A DNA stretch of 33,561 bases from Nocardia arizonensis (GTDB lineage Bacteria; Actinomycetota; Actinomycetes; Mycobacteriales; Mycobacteriaceae), in the NCBI RefSeq assembly GCF_001310275.1, contig NZ_LGYZ01000077.1, positions 1 through 33,561 on the forward strand, written 5' to 3'. The translations under genes were made by a program, and so were the position numbers. This document shows, piece after piece, positions 16,298 through 27,688 of this stretch. Below the pieces are notes generated by a model. It searched no databases and was not told where the DNA came from. It saw only the letters and a program-made list of their open reading frames with translations. Position 1 is the stretch's first letter. Every line of letters starts with the position of its first letter.

Positions 16298-16836
16298 GGC
16301 TTGGCTCCGTTCTCGGTAAATACGGCATTCATGGTGGGAACGGGCTCGAGCAGAGCCCGCGACAGTGCGGCGACCTCGTCGTCGTCGAGGGTGATCTGAT
16401 GGCGTACTTCGCGGAAGTCGAAGGGCTGGTAGGTCGCCGAGGAGCCCGCGCACAGCGCGCCGTCGGCGTCGAGGATCTCGGCGCTGCCCTGGATCAATGT
16501 CTCCGACTGTCCTTCGGAAAGGCTTGCCACACAGACATATTCGCGATCGACCAGGAGCGGGGTGACGAACCGGGTGCGCTGGGAGACGGTGAAGGCGGGT
16601 GTGCGGCGGGCCAGCACGATGAGATTGCCCATCACCTCGTCGCAGATCACCCCGGTCAGCCCGCCGTGCACGACGCCCGGATACGACTCGAACGAACGGT
16701 CGAGTCGGAAGCGGGCCTGCAAACCGTCCGGGTGGGCGGTGAAGGTCAGTCGCAGCCCGCCCGAATTGTGCGGGGAGCAGCCGAAGCAGCGGTAGTCGGG
16801 TATCACCGACCACGGCACCGTGATGTGCTGCTCCAT
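16294..16836 (-). CDS. Hotdog-fold thioesterase-like protein
   Basis: A 180-residue PaaI-like hotdog protein. The N-terminal CFGCSPHNSGGLRLTF and YPGVVHGGLTGVICDEVMGNLIVLA (HGG turn, Asp/Glu on the central helix) are characteristic, and QRTRFVTPLLVDREYVCVASL is the second half of the hot-dog sheet. It probably hydrolyses an acyl thioester, either releasing the modified chain from the adjacent ACP or clearing mis-loaded carriers; a dehydratase role is less likely. The start lies one base after the upstream diiron gene's stop and the end overlaps the ACP start as ATGA. A separate hotdog thioesterase is found at 13685-14224 in the opposite direction. Confidence 0.85.
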   Translation of the reverse strand: MEQHITVPWSVIPDYRCFGCSPHNSGGLRLTFTAHPDGLQARFRLDRSFESYPGVVHGGLTGVICDEVMGNLIVLARRTPAFTVSQRTRFVTPLLVDREYVCVASLSEGQSETLIQGSAEILDADGALCAGSSATYQPFDFREVRHQITLDDDEVAALSRALLEPVPTMNAVFTENGAKP

Positions 16837-16837
16837 C

Positions 16838-17626
16838 TCAGACCAGGACGTCGGCGAGGGCGCGGCGGACCTTGGCGTTGCTGGACAGGTCGAGGCCGGT
16901 GATGTTGGCGAAGGTGCGGCGCACCTTGTCGTGCAGCACCTCGAGTTCGCCGTCGGCGGCGACCTGCTCGAGGAACAGGTCGAATCCGGTATCGATGGTC
17001 TCGTGGTCGCCGAGTTCGGTGATACCGGCCTTGAAGGTGCTCACCGGATGCTTGATCTTGGCCTCGGAGCTGTAGACGTAGAGGGTCTCGAGCACCGAGG
17101 GCAGCTCCTCGGGGCGCTGCTCGAGCCGCTTGGTGGTGTAGTGGATGAATTCGCGCGCGTGACCGGCCTCGTCACGGCTCGCGCTGAGCAGCAGGCTCTT
17201 CAGCACCGGCTCCTCCACCCAGGCCGAGACCGCGCGGTAGATGTGGTTGACGGTGAGCTCGGAGATGATGTTGGTGGCCAACGTCGCCGACGGGGTGGTG
17301 CCGGGGGCGTATGGCTCGCGCATGGAGTCCACGGCCTTCTCGTCCACGGCCTCGCCCACCGCGCCCAGCCAGGCGCGGAAGGCGTAGTGGTGCTGGACTT
17401 CCTGGTAACCCCATACCACCGCGAAGGTGGAGAAGTCGTAGTCGTCGACGAATTCGTTCATGAATCCGTGCACGGCGGCGATCACATTGGACTCGCCCAT
17501 GGTGGCGCTCTTGGCCAGCGTCACGTACTCCGGGCGGACCAGGGCGCGGTCGATGGCGTCCAGGTCCAGGTCGGCGAGTCGCCAGTGCAGCCGCTCGTAG
17601 TGGCGGAACACGTCGTAACTGTGCAT
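16838..17626 (-). CDS. Second diiron (ferritin-like / acyl-ACP desaturase-type) protein
   Basis: A 262-residue helical diiron protein, second gene of the operon. Candidate ligands are Glu45 (TMGESNV), Glu76 and His79 (YQEVQHH), Glu123 (ISELTVNH), Glu153 and His156 (DEAGH), the spacing of acyl-ACP desaturase and related four-helix diiron oxygenases. It is more distant from plant desaturase than the gene at 14324-15166: no LPGY or QE-AT signature is seen. It may therefore perform another oxidation such as hydroxylation or a second desaturation. ATG 17626 has TTGGAGC upstream; the open frame further upstream runs antisense through the ligase gene and is not coding. It lies 47 bases after the ligase stop. 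Confidence 0.8.
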   Translation of the reverse strand: MHSYDVFRHYERLHWRLADLDLDAIDRALVRPEYVTLAKSATMGESNVIAAVHGFMNEFVDDYDFSTFAVVWGYQEVQHHYAFRAWLGAVGEAVDEKAVDSMREPYAPGTTPSATLATNIISELTVNHIYRAVSAWVEEPVLKSLLLSASRDEAGHAREFIHYTTKRLEQRPEELPSVLETLYVYSSEAKIKHPVSTFKAGITELGDHETIDTGFDLFLEQVAADGELEVLHDKVRRTFANITGLDLSSNAKVRRALADVLV

Positions 17627-17673
17627 CGTGGCTCCAAATCGGTGAGGGCGGTGCGCTAGCGAGTGCGGTGCGC

Positions 17674-19350
17674 TTATCGAGTGGTGAGCGGGGTGCGGGC
17701 GGCGAGCAGATCGCGGGCGGCGAGCCGCTGGAGTTTGCCGCTGCTGGTGCGGGGGATGCTGCGCGGGGCGACGATGTGCACCTCGACGGCGGCCAGGCCG
17801 AGTTCGGCCGCCACCCGGGCGCGGATGTCGCGGGACAGGCGTTCGGCGTCGTCGCCGGTGTGTTCGGATTCGGCGATCAGGGCGATGATGTCGGCGCCGG
17901 TGGGATCGGCGGCCGCGGTGCAGCGACCCTTGTAGATGCCCTCGACGTCGCGGACCGCGGCCTCCACGTCCTGGGCGTAGTAGTTGGCGCCGCGCACGGT
18001 GATCATATCCTTGCTGCGGCCGGTGACGTACAGTTCGCCGTCGCGCAGGTAGCCGAGATCGCCGGTGTTGAGCCAGCCGTCGGCGGAGATCAGGTGGGCC
18101 ACGGCCGCCGGATCGGCGGTGAGGTAGCCCGCCGTGACCGATCCGCCGCGGATCTGGATCTCTCCGACCGCGCCATCGGGCAGTGCCACCCCGCGTTCGG
18201 CGTCGACGACGCGCAGTTCGAGGTCGGCCACCGCCGCGCCGACGCCCGCCACGGCTCGGGCCGAAGGCGACTCGGGCGCGACGTTCTCCGCGCGCGCCTC
18301 GTCCGAGAGCGCTGCGCGGTCGACCCAGTCGAAGACCGGTTCGCGGCCGAGCGGCGGGAAGGCCACCGCGAGCGTCGCCTCGGCCATGCCGTAGACACCG
18401 AACATCGTCGAGGCCGCGAAGCCGGCGGGGGCGAAGCGTTCGCAGAAGGCGGTGACGACGTCGTGGGAGATGGGTTCGGCGCCGTTGAAGGCGATGCGCC
18501 AGCGGCTCAGGTCGTAGTCGGCGACCGACTCCGCGGGCACCGCGGCCAGCAGCGCTTCGTAGCCGAAGTTCGGCATGGCGGTGATCGTCGTTCCGCTGGC
18601 GGCGAATTCGCCGAGCCAGCGCGCGGGGTCCTTGACGAACGACATCGGCGACCACACGTGGGCCGGGATGCCGCGCAGGATGGCCGACAGCGTGCCGAAC
18701 AGGCCCATGTCGTGGAACAGCGGCAGCCAGAACCCGCCCTGATCGTCGAGTCCGAGCTCGATGCCGGTGCGAATCGCGGCCAGGCCGGTGCGGACATTGC
18801 GGTGGGTCAGGCGAACGCCCTTGGGGGTCGCGGTGCTGCCCGAGGTGAACTGCACGATGGCCGCGTCGTCGCCGTCGAGTTCGGGCAGCGCTTCGTCGCC
18901 CGGGTCGATGTCGGCGGAAAACGTTCCGGTGTCGAGCATTTCGACGTCGACGGCGTCGATGAGGGCAGCGCTCAGATCGGCGAAGCGGTGCGAGACGATG
19001 ATGGTGCCCATGGCGGCGGCCTCGGTGATGGCCGCCAGTTTCGCGGGATAGGCGCCCGCCTGCGCGGCGCCCGCGGGCAGCGGCAGGGGAGTGGCCGCAC
19101 CGCCCGCGGCGCTGACCGCGAAGAGGCTGATGAGGAATTCCGGTGCGTTGGGGCAGAGGATGCCGATCGGTTCGCCGCGTCGGATACCGCGTCGGACCAG
19201 TTCCGAGGCCATCGCGCGGGCGGCACGGTCGAGTTCGCGATAGCTCAGCGACTCGTCGACCGACCAGAACCGGGCGTGCACCAGGGGGTGGTCCACGGCG
19301 ACTCGGGCCAGCAGGCCGTGCAGGGTTTCGGCCGAATCCGCAGAATTCAT
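17674..19350 (-). CDS. Fatty acyl-AMP ligase (FAAL-like)
   Basis: A 558-residue adenylating enzyme heading the minus-strand operon. Core motifs are FTSGSTATPKGVRLTH (A3, from residue 168), WLPLFHDMGLFG (typical of FAALs), FGVYGMAEATLAV (A5), GWLNTGDLGYL (A7) and GRSKDMITVRGANYYAQDVE (A8/hinge). The VDRAALSDEARAENVAP segment after A5 and the NYYAQDVE ending resemble FAALs rather than acyl-CoA ligases. FAALs activate a fatty acid as the acyl-AMP and pass it to an ACP rather than to CoA. The discrete ACP four genes on is the expected acceptor. ATG 19350 has only a weak ribosome site (GTGGAAA). Seen: motifs and context. Inferred: chain length and acceptor. Confidence 0.88.
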   Translation of the reverse strand: MNSADSAETLHGLLARVAVDHPLVHARFWSVDESLSYRELDRAARAMASELVRRGIRRGEPIGILCPNAPEFLISLFAVSAAGGAATPLPLPAGAAQAGAYPAKLAAITEAAAMGTIIVSHRFADLSAALIDAVDVEMLDTGTFSADIDPGDEALPELDGDDAAIVQFTSGSTATPKGVRLTHRNVRTGLAAIRTGIELGLDDQGGFWLPLFHDMGLFGTLSAILRGIPAHVWSPMSFVKDPARWLGEFAASGTTITAMPNFGYEALLAAVPAESVADYDLSRWRIAFNGAEPISHDVVTAFCERFAPAGFAASTMFGVYGMAEATLAVAFPPLGREPVFDWVDRAALSDEARAENVAPESPSARAVAGVGAAVADLELRVVDAERGVALPDGAVGEIQIRGGSVTAGYLTADPAAVAHLISADGWLNTGDLGYLRDGELYVTGRSKDMITVRGANYYAQDVEAAVRDVEGIYKGRCTAAADPTGADIIALIAESEHTGDDAERLSRDIRARVAAELGLAAVEVHIVAPRSIPRTSSGKLQRLAARDLLAARTPLTTR

Positions 19351-19422
19351 GATTTCCACGACAACAGTGAATTGTGACCGTCTTTTGAACACGTCGTGAA
19401 TTGGCCGGTGCGATATATATCC

Positions 19423-19451
19423 GCGATCACGCAATTGCCGCAGGTGATCGC
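19423..19451. promoter_or_regulatory. Inverted repeat in the divergent FAAL/P450 control region
   Basis: GCGATCAC-N13-GTGATCGC is a perfect 8-bp inverted repeat in the 255-base gap (19351-19605) between the divergent ligase and P450 operons. TATATAT at 19414-19420 beside it is the most AT-rich spot of the gap and may belong to a -10 box. A regulator bound here could control both operons. The LysR-type protein encoded at 24859 is a candidate, but the repeat is longer-spaced than a classical T-N11-A site. Confidence 0.45.
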
Positions 19452-19605
19452 AGTTTTCTGCTATGGCGCGATAGAGAAGGTTGATGGTCACCACATCCGC
19501 GCCGGTAGCCGGCACGATTGGTCTCGAATGCGCTGTGCTGCAAGCGTTCCCGTACAGGCTGCGCAGCCGTGATTTCCCGTTCATTCTGGGTTCAAGGAGT
19601 TGTTG

Positions 19606-20840
19606 GTGATTTCCGACCATTCCGCTACCGCGGAGCCGACGCCCGTGCAAATTGCGGTCGTCGAGAGTGTCGCGCCGCATATGCGTCACAACCCATACGG
19701 CAGCTACGAGATATTGCGCGAGGCCGGGCCGTTCGTTCCGGGCCCGCACGATACGCACCTGGTGACCCGGCACCGCGAGGCGCAGGCGATCATGGGTGAC
19801 CCGCGGTGGAGCCACGCCGAGGAACCCGATCTGCTGCACGGCGACAGCGATGTCGAGCTGCCCGGATCGTTCCTGTGGATGGAACCCCCGGAGCACACCC
19901 GGCTGCGCGGCCTGGTGAGCAAGGCGTTCACCGCGCGCACCGTGGCCGGTATGCGCGACTACGCGGAACGACTCGTCGAGGATCTGCTGGACAAGATGCT
20001 CGCCCAGGGCGATGTCGACCTGCTCGACGCGCTGGCCTATCCGCTGCCGCTGAGCATGGTCTGCGATCTGCTCGGCGTCCCCGCCGAGGCGCACGACCAC
20101 GTCAGGAGCATGTCCACCGGTATCGCCCGCGGACTCGACCCCGACGTGCTGCTCTCCCCGGAGGAACTCGCGGCACGCAGCACCGCGGTCAACGACTTCC
20201 TGGAATTCTTCGGCGATCTGGTCGATCAGCGCCGCAGGGCGCCGCGCGAGGATCTCATCACCGCGCTGGTGCAGGCCGACGACGCCGGTGCGCGGCTGAC
20301 CCGCACCGAACTGCTCGGCACCCTACTGATCCTGGTGGTCGCCGGACACGAGACCACCGTCAACCTCATCGGCAACGGCGTGCTGGCGTTGATCCGCAAT
20401 CCGGCGGAGTTCGAGCGGCTGCGCGCCTTCCCGGAACTGTGCGAACCCGCCGTCGACGAGGTGCTGCGCTACGACGCGCCGGTGCACCTGACCACCCGCA
20501 CCGCCCACGCCGAGATCACCGTGTCCGGGCGGACCTTCGCCGAGGGCGAGGCGGTCATCGTCCTGCTGGCCTCGGCCAACCGCGATCCGCTCGCCTTCCC
20601 CGACGCCGACCGTTTCGATATCGCCCGCTACGCGCGGGGCAGCCGGGCCGAACGGCATCTGTCGTTCGGGCTCGGCCTGCACTACTGCCTCGGCGCTCCA
20701 CTGGCCCGCCTGGAGATGGCGGTGGCGTTGCGCGCCATGGCCCGCCGGGTCGGGTCGATGACCCTGCTCGAGGAACCGCCGTACCGGCCGAACGTGGTCG
20801 TGCGCGGCATGTCGCAACTTCGTGTCCGAATGGAGCCCCG

Positions 20841-20844
<4 letters not shown>
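19606..20844 (+). CDS. Cytochrome P450 (first of three)
   Basis: A 412-residue soluble bacterial P450. GTG 19606 lies six bases after AAGGAG; a TTG at 19600 in frame touches that site and is less likely. The I-helix oxygen-binding motif is AGHETT (Ala246-Thr250 core), the K-helix ExxR is EVLR, and the haem ligand is Cys361 in FGLGLHYCLGAPLARLE. It needs ferredoxin and reductase, none of which is encoded here. N-terminal WSHAEEPDLLHG and FLWMEPPEHTRLR are nearly shared with the third P450 (23418), suggesting duplication. It heads an operon and its stop overlaps the next start as ATGA. The substrate is probably the lipid or polyketide made by the neighbouring enzymes. Confidence 0.93.
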
Positions 20845-22066
<1,222 letters not shown>

Positions 22067-22070
<4 letters not shown>

Positions 22071-23386
22071 GTGGCGCCGGTACCGGGCACGCGGTCGTAC
22101 TCGGCGCGGGAATCGCCGGAATGCTCAGCGCCCGTGTGCTGTCCGAGCATTTCGACCGGGTGACGATCGTCGAGCGCGACAGCCTCGACGGTGACGGCGC
22201 CCGCCGCGGCGTGCCGCAGGCCCGGCATCTGCACGGTCTGCTCGACCGGGGTCGCACTATCATCGAGGAGCTCTATCCCGGCTTCACCGAGGAGGCCGCG
22301 GCGCTGGGCGCGCCCACCGCGGAGGCGCTGGTCGGAACCCGGTGGTACCTGAGCGGTCTGCGCGTCACCCCGACCGAGACCGGGCTGACCTCGCTCATGG
22401 CGACCAGACCGCTGCTCGAATCGGTGCTGCGCCGTCGCACGTTGGCCGCGCCCGGCGTGGAACTGCTCGAAGCCACGGCGGCGCGCGGGCTGGTCGGCGA
22501 TTCGCGGCGGGTGACCGGTGTGGTGGTCGCCCGCGCGGAGACCGAGCAGACCCTGGCCGCCGACCTGGTGGTCGACGCGACCGGCAAGGCGTCGCGCGCC
22601 CCGGAATGGCTGCGGGCACTGCGCGCGCTCACCCCGCGCGAGGAGCGGGTGGACGTCGATCTCGGCTACGCCTCGCGGTTCTACCGCCGCAAGCCCGGTC
22701 ACCTGGACGGACAGTCCTCGGTGATCATCTCCACCGGACCCAACGGCCGCGGCGGCGGCGCGATCCGAGTGGAGGGCGATCGCTGGCACGTGACCCTGGC
22801 GGGCATGCTCGGTGACCATCCGCCGGTCGACCGGACCGGTTTCGCGGCCTTCGCCGCCACCATCGCCGCACCCGACATCCACGAGATCGTCACCTCCGCC
22901 GAACCGCTGGGCGAGGGTGTGCCGCACCGGTTCCGGCACGCGGTGCGGCGTCGCTTCGAGCGGTCGGCCGCGACGGCCCCGGAAGGTTTCCTCGCCATCG
23001 GCGACGCCGTGTGCAGCTTCAACCCGCTCTACGCGCAGGGCATGGCCGTCGCCGCCCAGCAGGTGCTGGCGCTGCGCGACTGCCTGGCCGAGGGCACGGC
23101 GGGACTGCCCGCGCGGTTCTATGTCGAAGCGGGCGCGGTGGTGGACGTGGCGTGGCAGATGTCGACCGGCTCGGATCTGAAGTATCCCGGGGTGGTCGGC
23201 AACCGCACGGCGCGAATCCGTTTGACCAATGCCTATGTCGGCGCCGCGCATCGCGCCGCGCACACCGACGCGCGAATCGCGCGCACCTTCCTGCGCGTGG
23301 CCAATCTCGTCGAGCCGCCCGCGGCGCTGCTGCGCCCCGCGATCGCGAGCCGAATTCTGCTACCCGGCAGGCGAAACCACCGATGA
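22067..23386 (+). CDS. FAD-dependent monooxygenase (epoxidase-like)
   Basis: A 439-residue flavoprotein with the Rossmann motif VVLGAGIAGMLSARVL (residues 10-25), the GVPQARHLHGLL block, and the second FAD motif FLAIGDAVCSFNPLYAQGM (Asp313). This order is shared with a large actinobacterial flavin monooxygenase family that includes the polyether epoxidases MonCI and Lsd18 as relatives of squalene epoxidase. Epoxidation or hydroxylation of an alkene on a lipid or polyene chain is therefore plausible, and the window encodes enzymes that may create such alkenes. The assignment to epoxidation is inference from family resemblance. It is coupled by ATGA to the second P450 and followed after 31 bases by the third. 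Confidence 0.82.
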
Positions 23387-23417
23387 CCAGCAACTCGATC
23401 AGGAGGCAACACCCGGT

Positions 23418-24677
23418 ATGACTTCCGAGACAACGGTCGTCGCGCACTCGAGCGCCGCGATTCAGGATGCCATCGTCAAACTGTTCGGCCCCGACGGCCG
23501 GGCCGATCCCTACACCCCCGGCCGTGTCCTGCGCGAGGCGGGCCCGGTACACGAGACCCCGCTCGGCCACAAGGTGCTGACCCGCTACGACGATTGCGCC
23601 GCGGTGCTCTCGACCACCGCGTGGAGCCACGCCGAGGAGGCCGGGATGATGCATCCCACGGTCTCACCGGAGGACGCGCCCGAGGAACTGCCCACCTCTT
23701 TCCTCTGGATGGAGCCGCCGGACCACACCCGGCTGCGCAATCTGGTCACCAAGGGCTTCACCCCCCGCATGGTGACCCGGCTGCGCCCGCGCATCGAGCA
23801 GCTCACCGAGCAACTGGTCGACAATGCCCTGGAGGCGGGCGAATTCGACCTCATCGAGATGATCGCCTACCCGCTGCCGCTGATCATCGCCTGCGAGCTG
23901 ATCGGCGTGCCCGAGGAGGCATACGGCCAGGTGCACCAGTGGTCGCAGGATCTGGCGCGTGGTTTCGACCACGACTACACCCTGCCCGAGGAGTCGCTGA
24001 AGGCGCGCAGCGCGGCCTCGCGCGGCTTCATGTCCTACTTCCGCGAGCTGCTCAACCAGCGGCGCGCGCGGCCCGCCGACGATCTGCTCAGCGTGCTGTC
24101 GCAGGTCGAGGACCGCGGTGACGTGCTCACCGAACAGGAACTGCTGGCCACCTGCATCACCACCTTCGTCGCCGGACACGAGACGACGGCGAATCTGATC
24201 GGCACCGGCATGCTGCGGCTCATGCGCAATCCCGATCAGATCGAGCTGATGCGTCAGCGGCCCGAACTCACCGAGTACGCGCCCGACGAACTGCTGCGTC
24301 TCGACCCGTCGGTGCAGATCACCACGCGCGCGGCGACGCGGCCGATCACCGTGGCGGGCCACGACTTCGAACAGGGCGAAGGCGTGGTGATCCTGATCAA
24401 CTCGGCCAACCGCGACGACACCGCCTACGTCGATCCCGATCGCACGGACGTCTCGCGCTACGCCGACCGTATGAAGCCGCCGCCCAAGCACCTCGGCTTC
24501 AGCCTCGGCATCCACTACTGCCTCGGCGCGCCGCTGGCGTTGCTGGAGATGGAAGTGCTGCTGAACGTCCTGCTGCGTAAGGTGCGCACGATCGAATTGC
24601 GCAGCGAGGAACCGCCCTTCAAGCCCAATGTCGTCATTCGCGGCCTGGAGGCGCTGCCCGCCGCGTTCAAGGCCTGA
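23418..24677 (+). CDS. Cytochrome P450 (third of three)
   Basis: A 419-residue soluble P450. ATG 23418 is preceded by AGGAGG (23401-23406), and the frame before it is a shadow of the FAD gene. I-helix AGHETT (Ala252-Thr256 core), ExxR as ELLR, haem ligand Cys368 in FSLGIHYCLGAPLALLE. WSHAEEAGMMHP, FLWMEPPDHTRLRNLVTKGF and KPNVVIRGLEAL closely follow the first P450 (19606), so the two are paralogues that flank the second P450 and FAD gene. It ends the four-gene oxidation operon. The redox partner must come from elsewhere in the genome. Confidence 0.93.
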   Translation: MTSETTVVAHSSAAIQDAIVKLFGPDGRADPYTPGRVLREAGPVHETPLGHKVLTRYDDCAAVLSTTAWSHAEEAGMMHPTVSPEDAPEELPTSFLWMEPPDHTRLRNLVTKGFTPRMVTRLRPRIEQLTEQLVDNALEAGEFDLIEMIAYPLPLIIACELIGVPEEAYGQVHQWSQDLARGFDHDYTLPEESLKARSAASRGFMSYFRELLNQRRARPADDLLSVLSQVEDRGDVLTEQELLATCITTFVAGHETTANLIGTGMLRLMRNPDQIELMRQRPELTEYAPDELLRLDPSVQITTRAATRPITVAGHDFEQGEGVVILINSANRDDTAYVDPDRTDVSRYADRMKPPPKHLGFSLGIHYCLGAPLALLEMEVLLNVLLRKVRTIELRSEEPPFKPNVVIRGLEALPAAFKA

Positions 24678-24683
24678 GCCCGC

Positions 24684-24713
24684 GTCGCCTTCCGAAGAGG
24701 TCGCCTTCCGAAG
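24684..24713 (+). repeat. Two-copy 14-bp direct repeat containing CTTCCGAAG
   Basis: GTCGCCTTCCGAAG occurs at 24684-24697 and 24700-24713, two bases apart, six bases after the third P450's stop. Each copy contains the near-palindrome CTTCCGAAG, so the segment can form small hairpins. It may be a weak terminator or a protein site; no function is shown. Confidence 0.6.
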
Positions 24714-24858
24714 GGACCGAACCGAGTCCGTACCACAGTACATTCCGCGTTGGTTGTGGTTCACCGATCCGCAACGGAGTGGGCAGGTGTTGTGCGGGCT
24801 CGGTTCATTCTCGGTTACTTGGCGAGGCTAGCGTGTCGGGTACCCGGAAGGAGTCGGC

Positions 24859-25791
24859 ATGGAGTTCCGACATCTGGTCTCGTTCATAGCGATCGCCGAA
24901 GAGCTGCACTTCGGCCGCGCAGCGCAGCGCTTGCATCTGACGCAGCCCAGCCTCAGCACACAGTTGCAGAAGTTGGAGAAATCGCTCGGGGTTCAGCTTG
25001 TTTCACGCAACTCGCATGAGGTCAAGCTGACACCGGCGGGGTATGAGTTCGAAAGTCAGGCTCGCCTGATCGTGGCCCAGATGGATCGTGCCGCGAAATT
25101 GGCCAAGGCGACGGCCGCAGGCCGGGCGGGCACACTGAACATCGGGTACAATCTTCCGGCGAGCAGGCACGTCCTGCCTGACGCGCTGGAACGGATGACA
25201 CGCCGACACCCCGATATCGTGGTGTCGCTGTGGGAGAAGCGAACCGGTCCCCAGCTGGCCGGGCTCGCCGACGGTTCACTGGATATCGCGCTGGTGTACG
25301 GGCATCCGGGCACCACCGAGTACCGGTACCGCCGTCTGCTGCACCGGGTGCCGCTGGTCGCGGTGGTCGGTCGCAGGCACCGGTGGGCCGATCGCCCGGG
25401 GGTGCCGTTCTCCGAACTCGACGCGCAGGAGTGCGTGTTGTTCGCCCGGGAGCAGTGTCCGGCGATGTACGACACCATCTTCCAGGCCGCCGCCGACAAG
25501 CGGATCTCGTTACAGGTGGTGCAGACGGCCGACGATCCGGGTGCGACGGCGCACATGGTGTCGGTGCGTCCGCTGGTGGGGTTCGCCTCGCTGCCGCGCG
25601 CGGTGTCGATGGGCATGGGCGCCCCCGACAGCAGCACGGTGGCGGTGAAACTGTTCGATCCGGTGCCGACGCTCGATCTCTACGCGGTGTGGACAGCCGC
25701 CGAGACGAATCCCGCGGTGTCGTTGTTTCTGGAATGCATAGAATCGGCAGAACCCCCACGGCTCAATATTGCGCGGGTGGCAAGCGCCTGA
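24859..25791 (+). CDS. LysR-family transcriptional regulator
   Basis: A 310-residue LysR-type regulator. The N-terminal winged helix-turn-helix (residues 1-60) reads MEFRHLVSFIAIAEELHFGRAAQRLHLTQPSLS... with the usual QLQKLEKSLGVQL recognition and wing region; the linker helix and periplasmic-binding-protein-like effector domain follow. ATG 24859 has GGAAGGAG upstream. TAGCGT at 24829-24834 is a possible -10 box. It stands alone between the P450 operon and the acyl-CoA ligase gene, in the same direction, and is the only DNA-binding regulator in the biosynthetic stretch, so it is the best candidate for pathway control. The co-inducer is unknown. Confidence 0.93.
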   Translation: MEFRHLVSFIAIAEELHFGRAAQRLHLTQPSLSTQLQKLEKSLGVQLVSRNSHEVKLTPAGYEFESQARLIVAQMDRAAKLAKATAAGRAGTLNIGYNLPASRHVLPDALERMTRRHPDIVVSLWEKRTGPQLAGLADGSLDIALVYGHPGTTEYRYRRLLHRVPLVAVVGRRHRWADRPGVPFSELDAQECVLFAREQCPAMYDTIFQAAADKRISLQVVQTADDPGATAHMVSVRPLVGFASLPRAVSMGMGAPDSSTVAVKLFDPVPTLDLYAVWTAAETNPAVSLFLECIESAEPPRLNIARVASA

Positions 25792-25873
25792 CCACTTCGA
25801 TAGGAATTGGCATTCGCGCGGTCGCCAAGGAGGCATAGCACGGGACATAAATGACGCTCGCCGAGAACAATAG

Positions 25874-27559
<1,686 letters not shown>

Positions 27560-27688
27560 ATTCCGGGGAAATCCTCCGCTTGATAGCCGAGACCGATCGG
27601 CCGATGAAATAGCGCCGTCACCACTGGTTCACGCGGATCGGCGGCGACAGACTCGAATAGTAATTCGACTACGGAAAGTGATGCCACA

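Noticed and set aside
19351..20100. Apparent N-terminal extension of the FAAL on the minus strand
   Set aside because: It runs through the divergent promoter region and antisense to the first P450; the family N-terminus begins at ATG 19350.
19806..20840. Apparent N-terminal extension fusing 345 residues to the second P450
   Set aside because: It is an Arg-rich shifted-frame reading of the first P450; the second P450 starts at ATG 20841 in an ATGA overlap.
24748..24776. CGTTG-N19-CAACG upstream of the LysR gene as an autoregulatory site
   Set aside because: Spacing does not fit the T-N11-A LysR pattern and five-base arms are expected by chance.
27654..27667. CGAAT-AGTA-ATTCG inverted repeat before the second flavoprotein as an operator
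   Set aside because: The arms are only five bases and no second copy was noticed in the window, so I mention it but do not call it.
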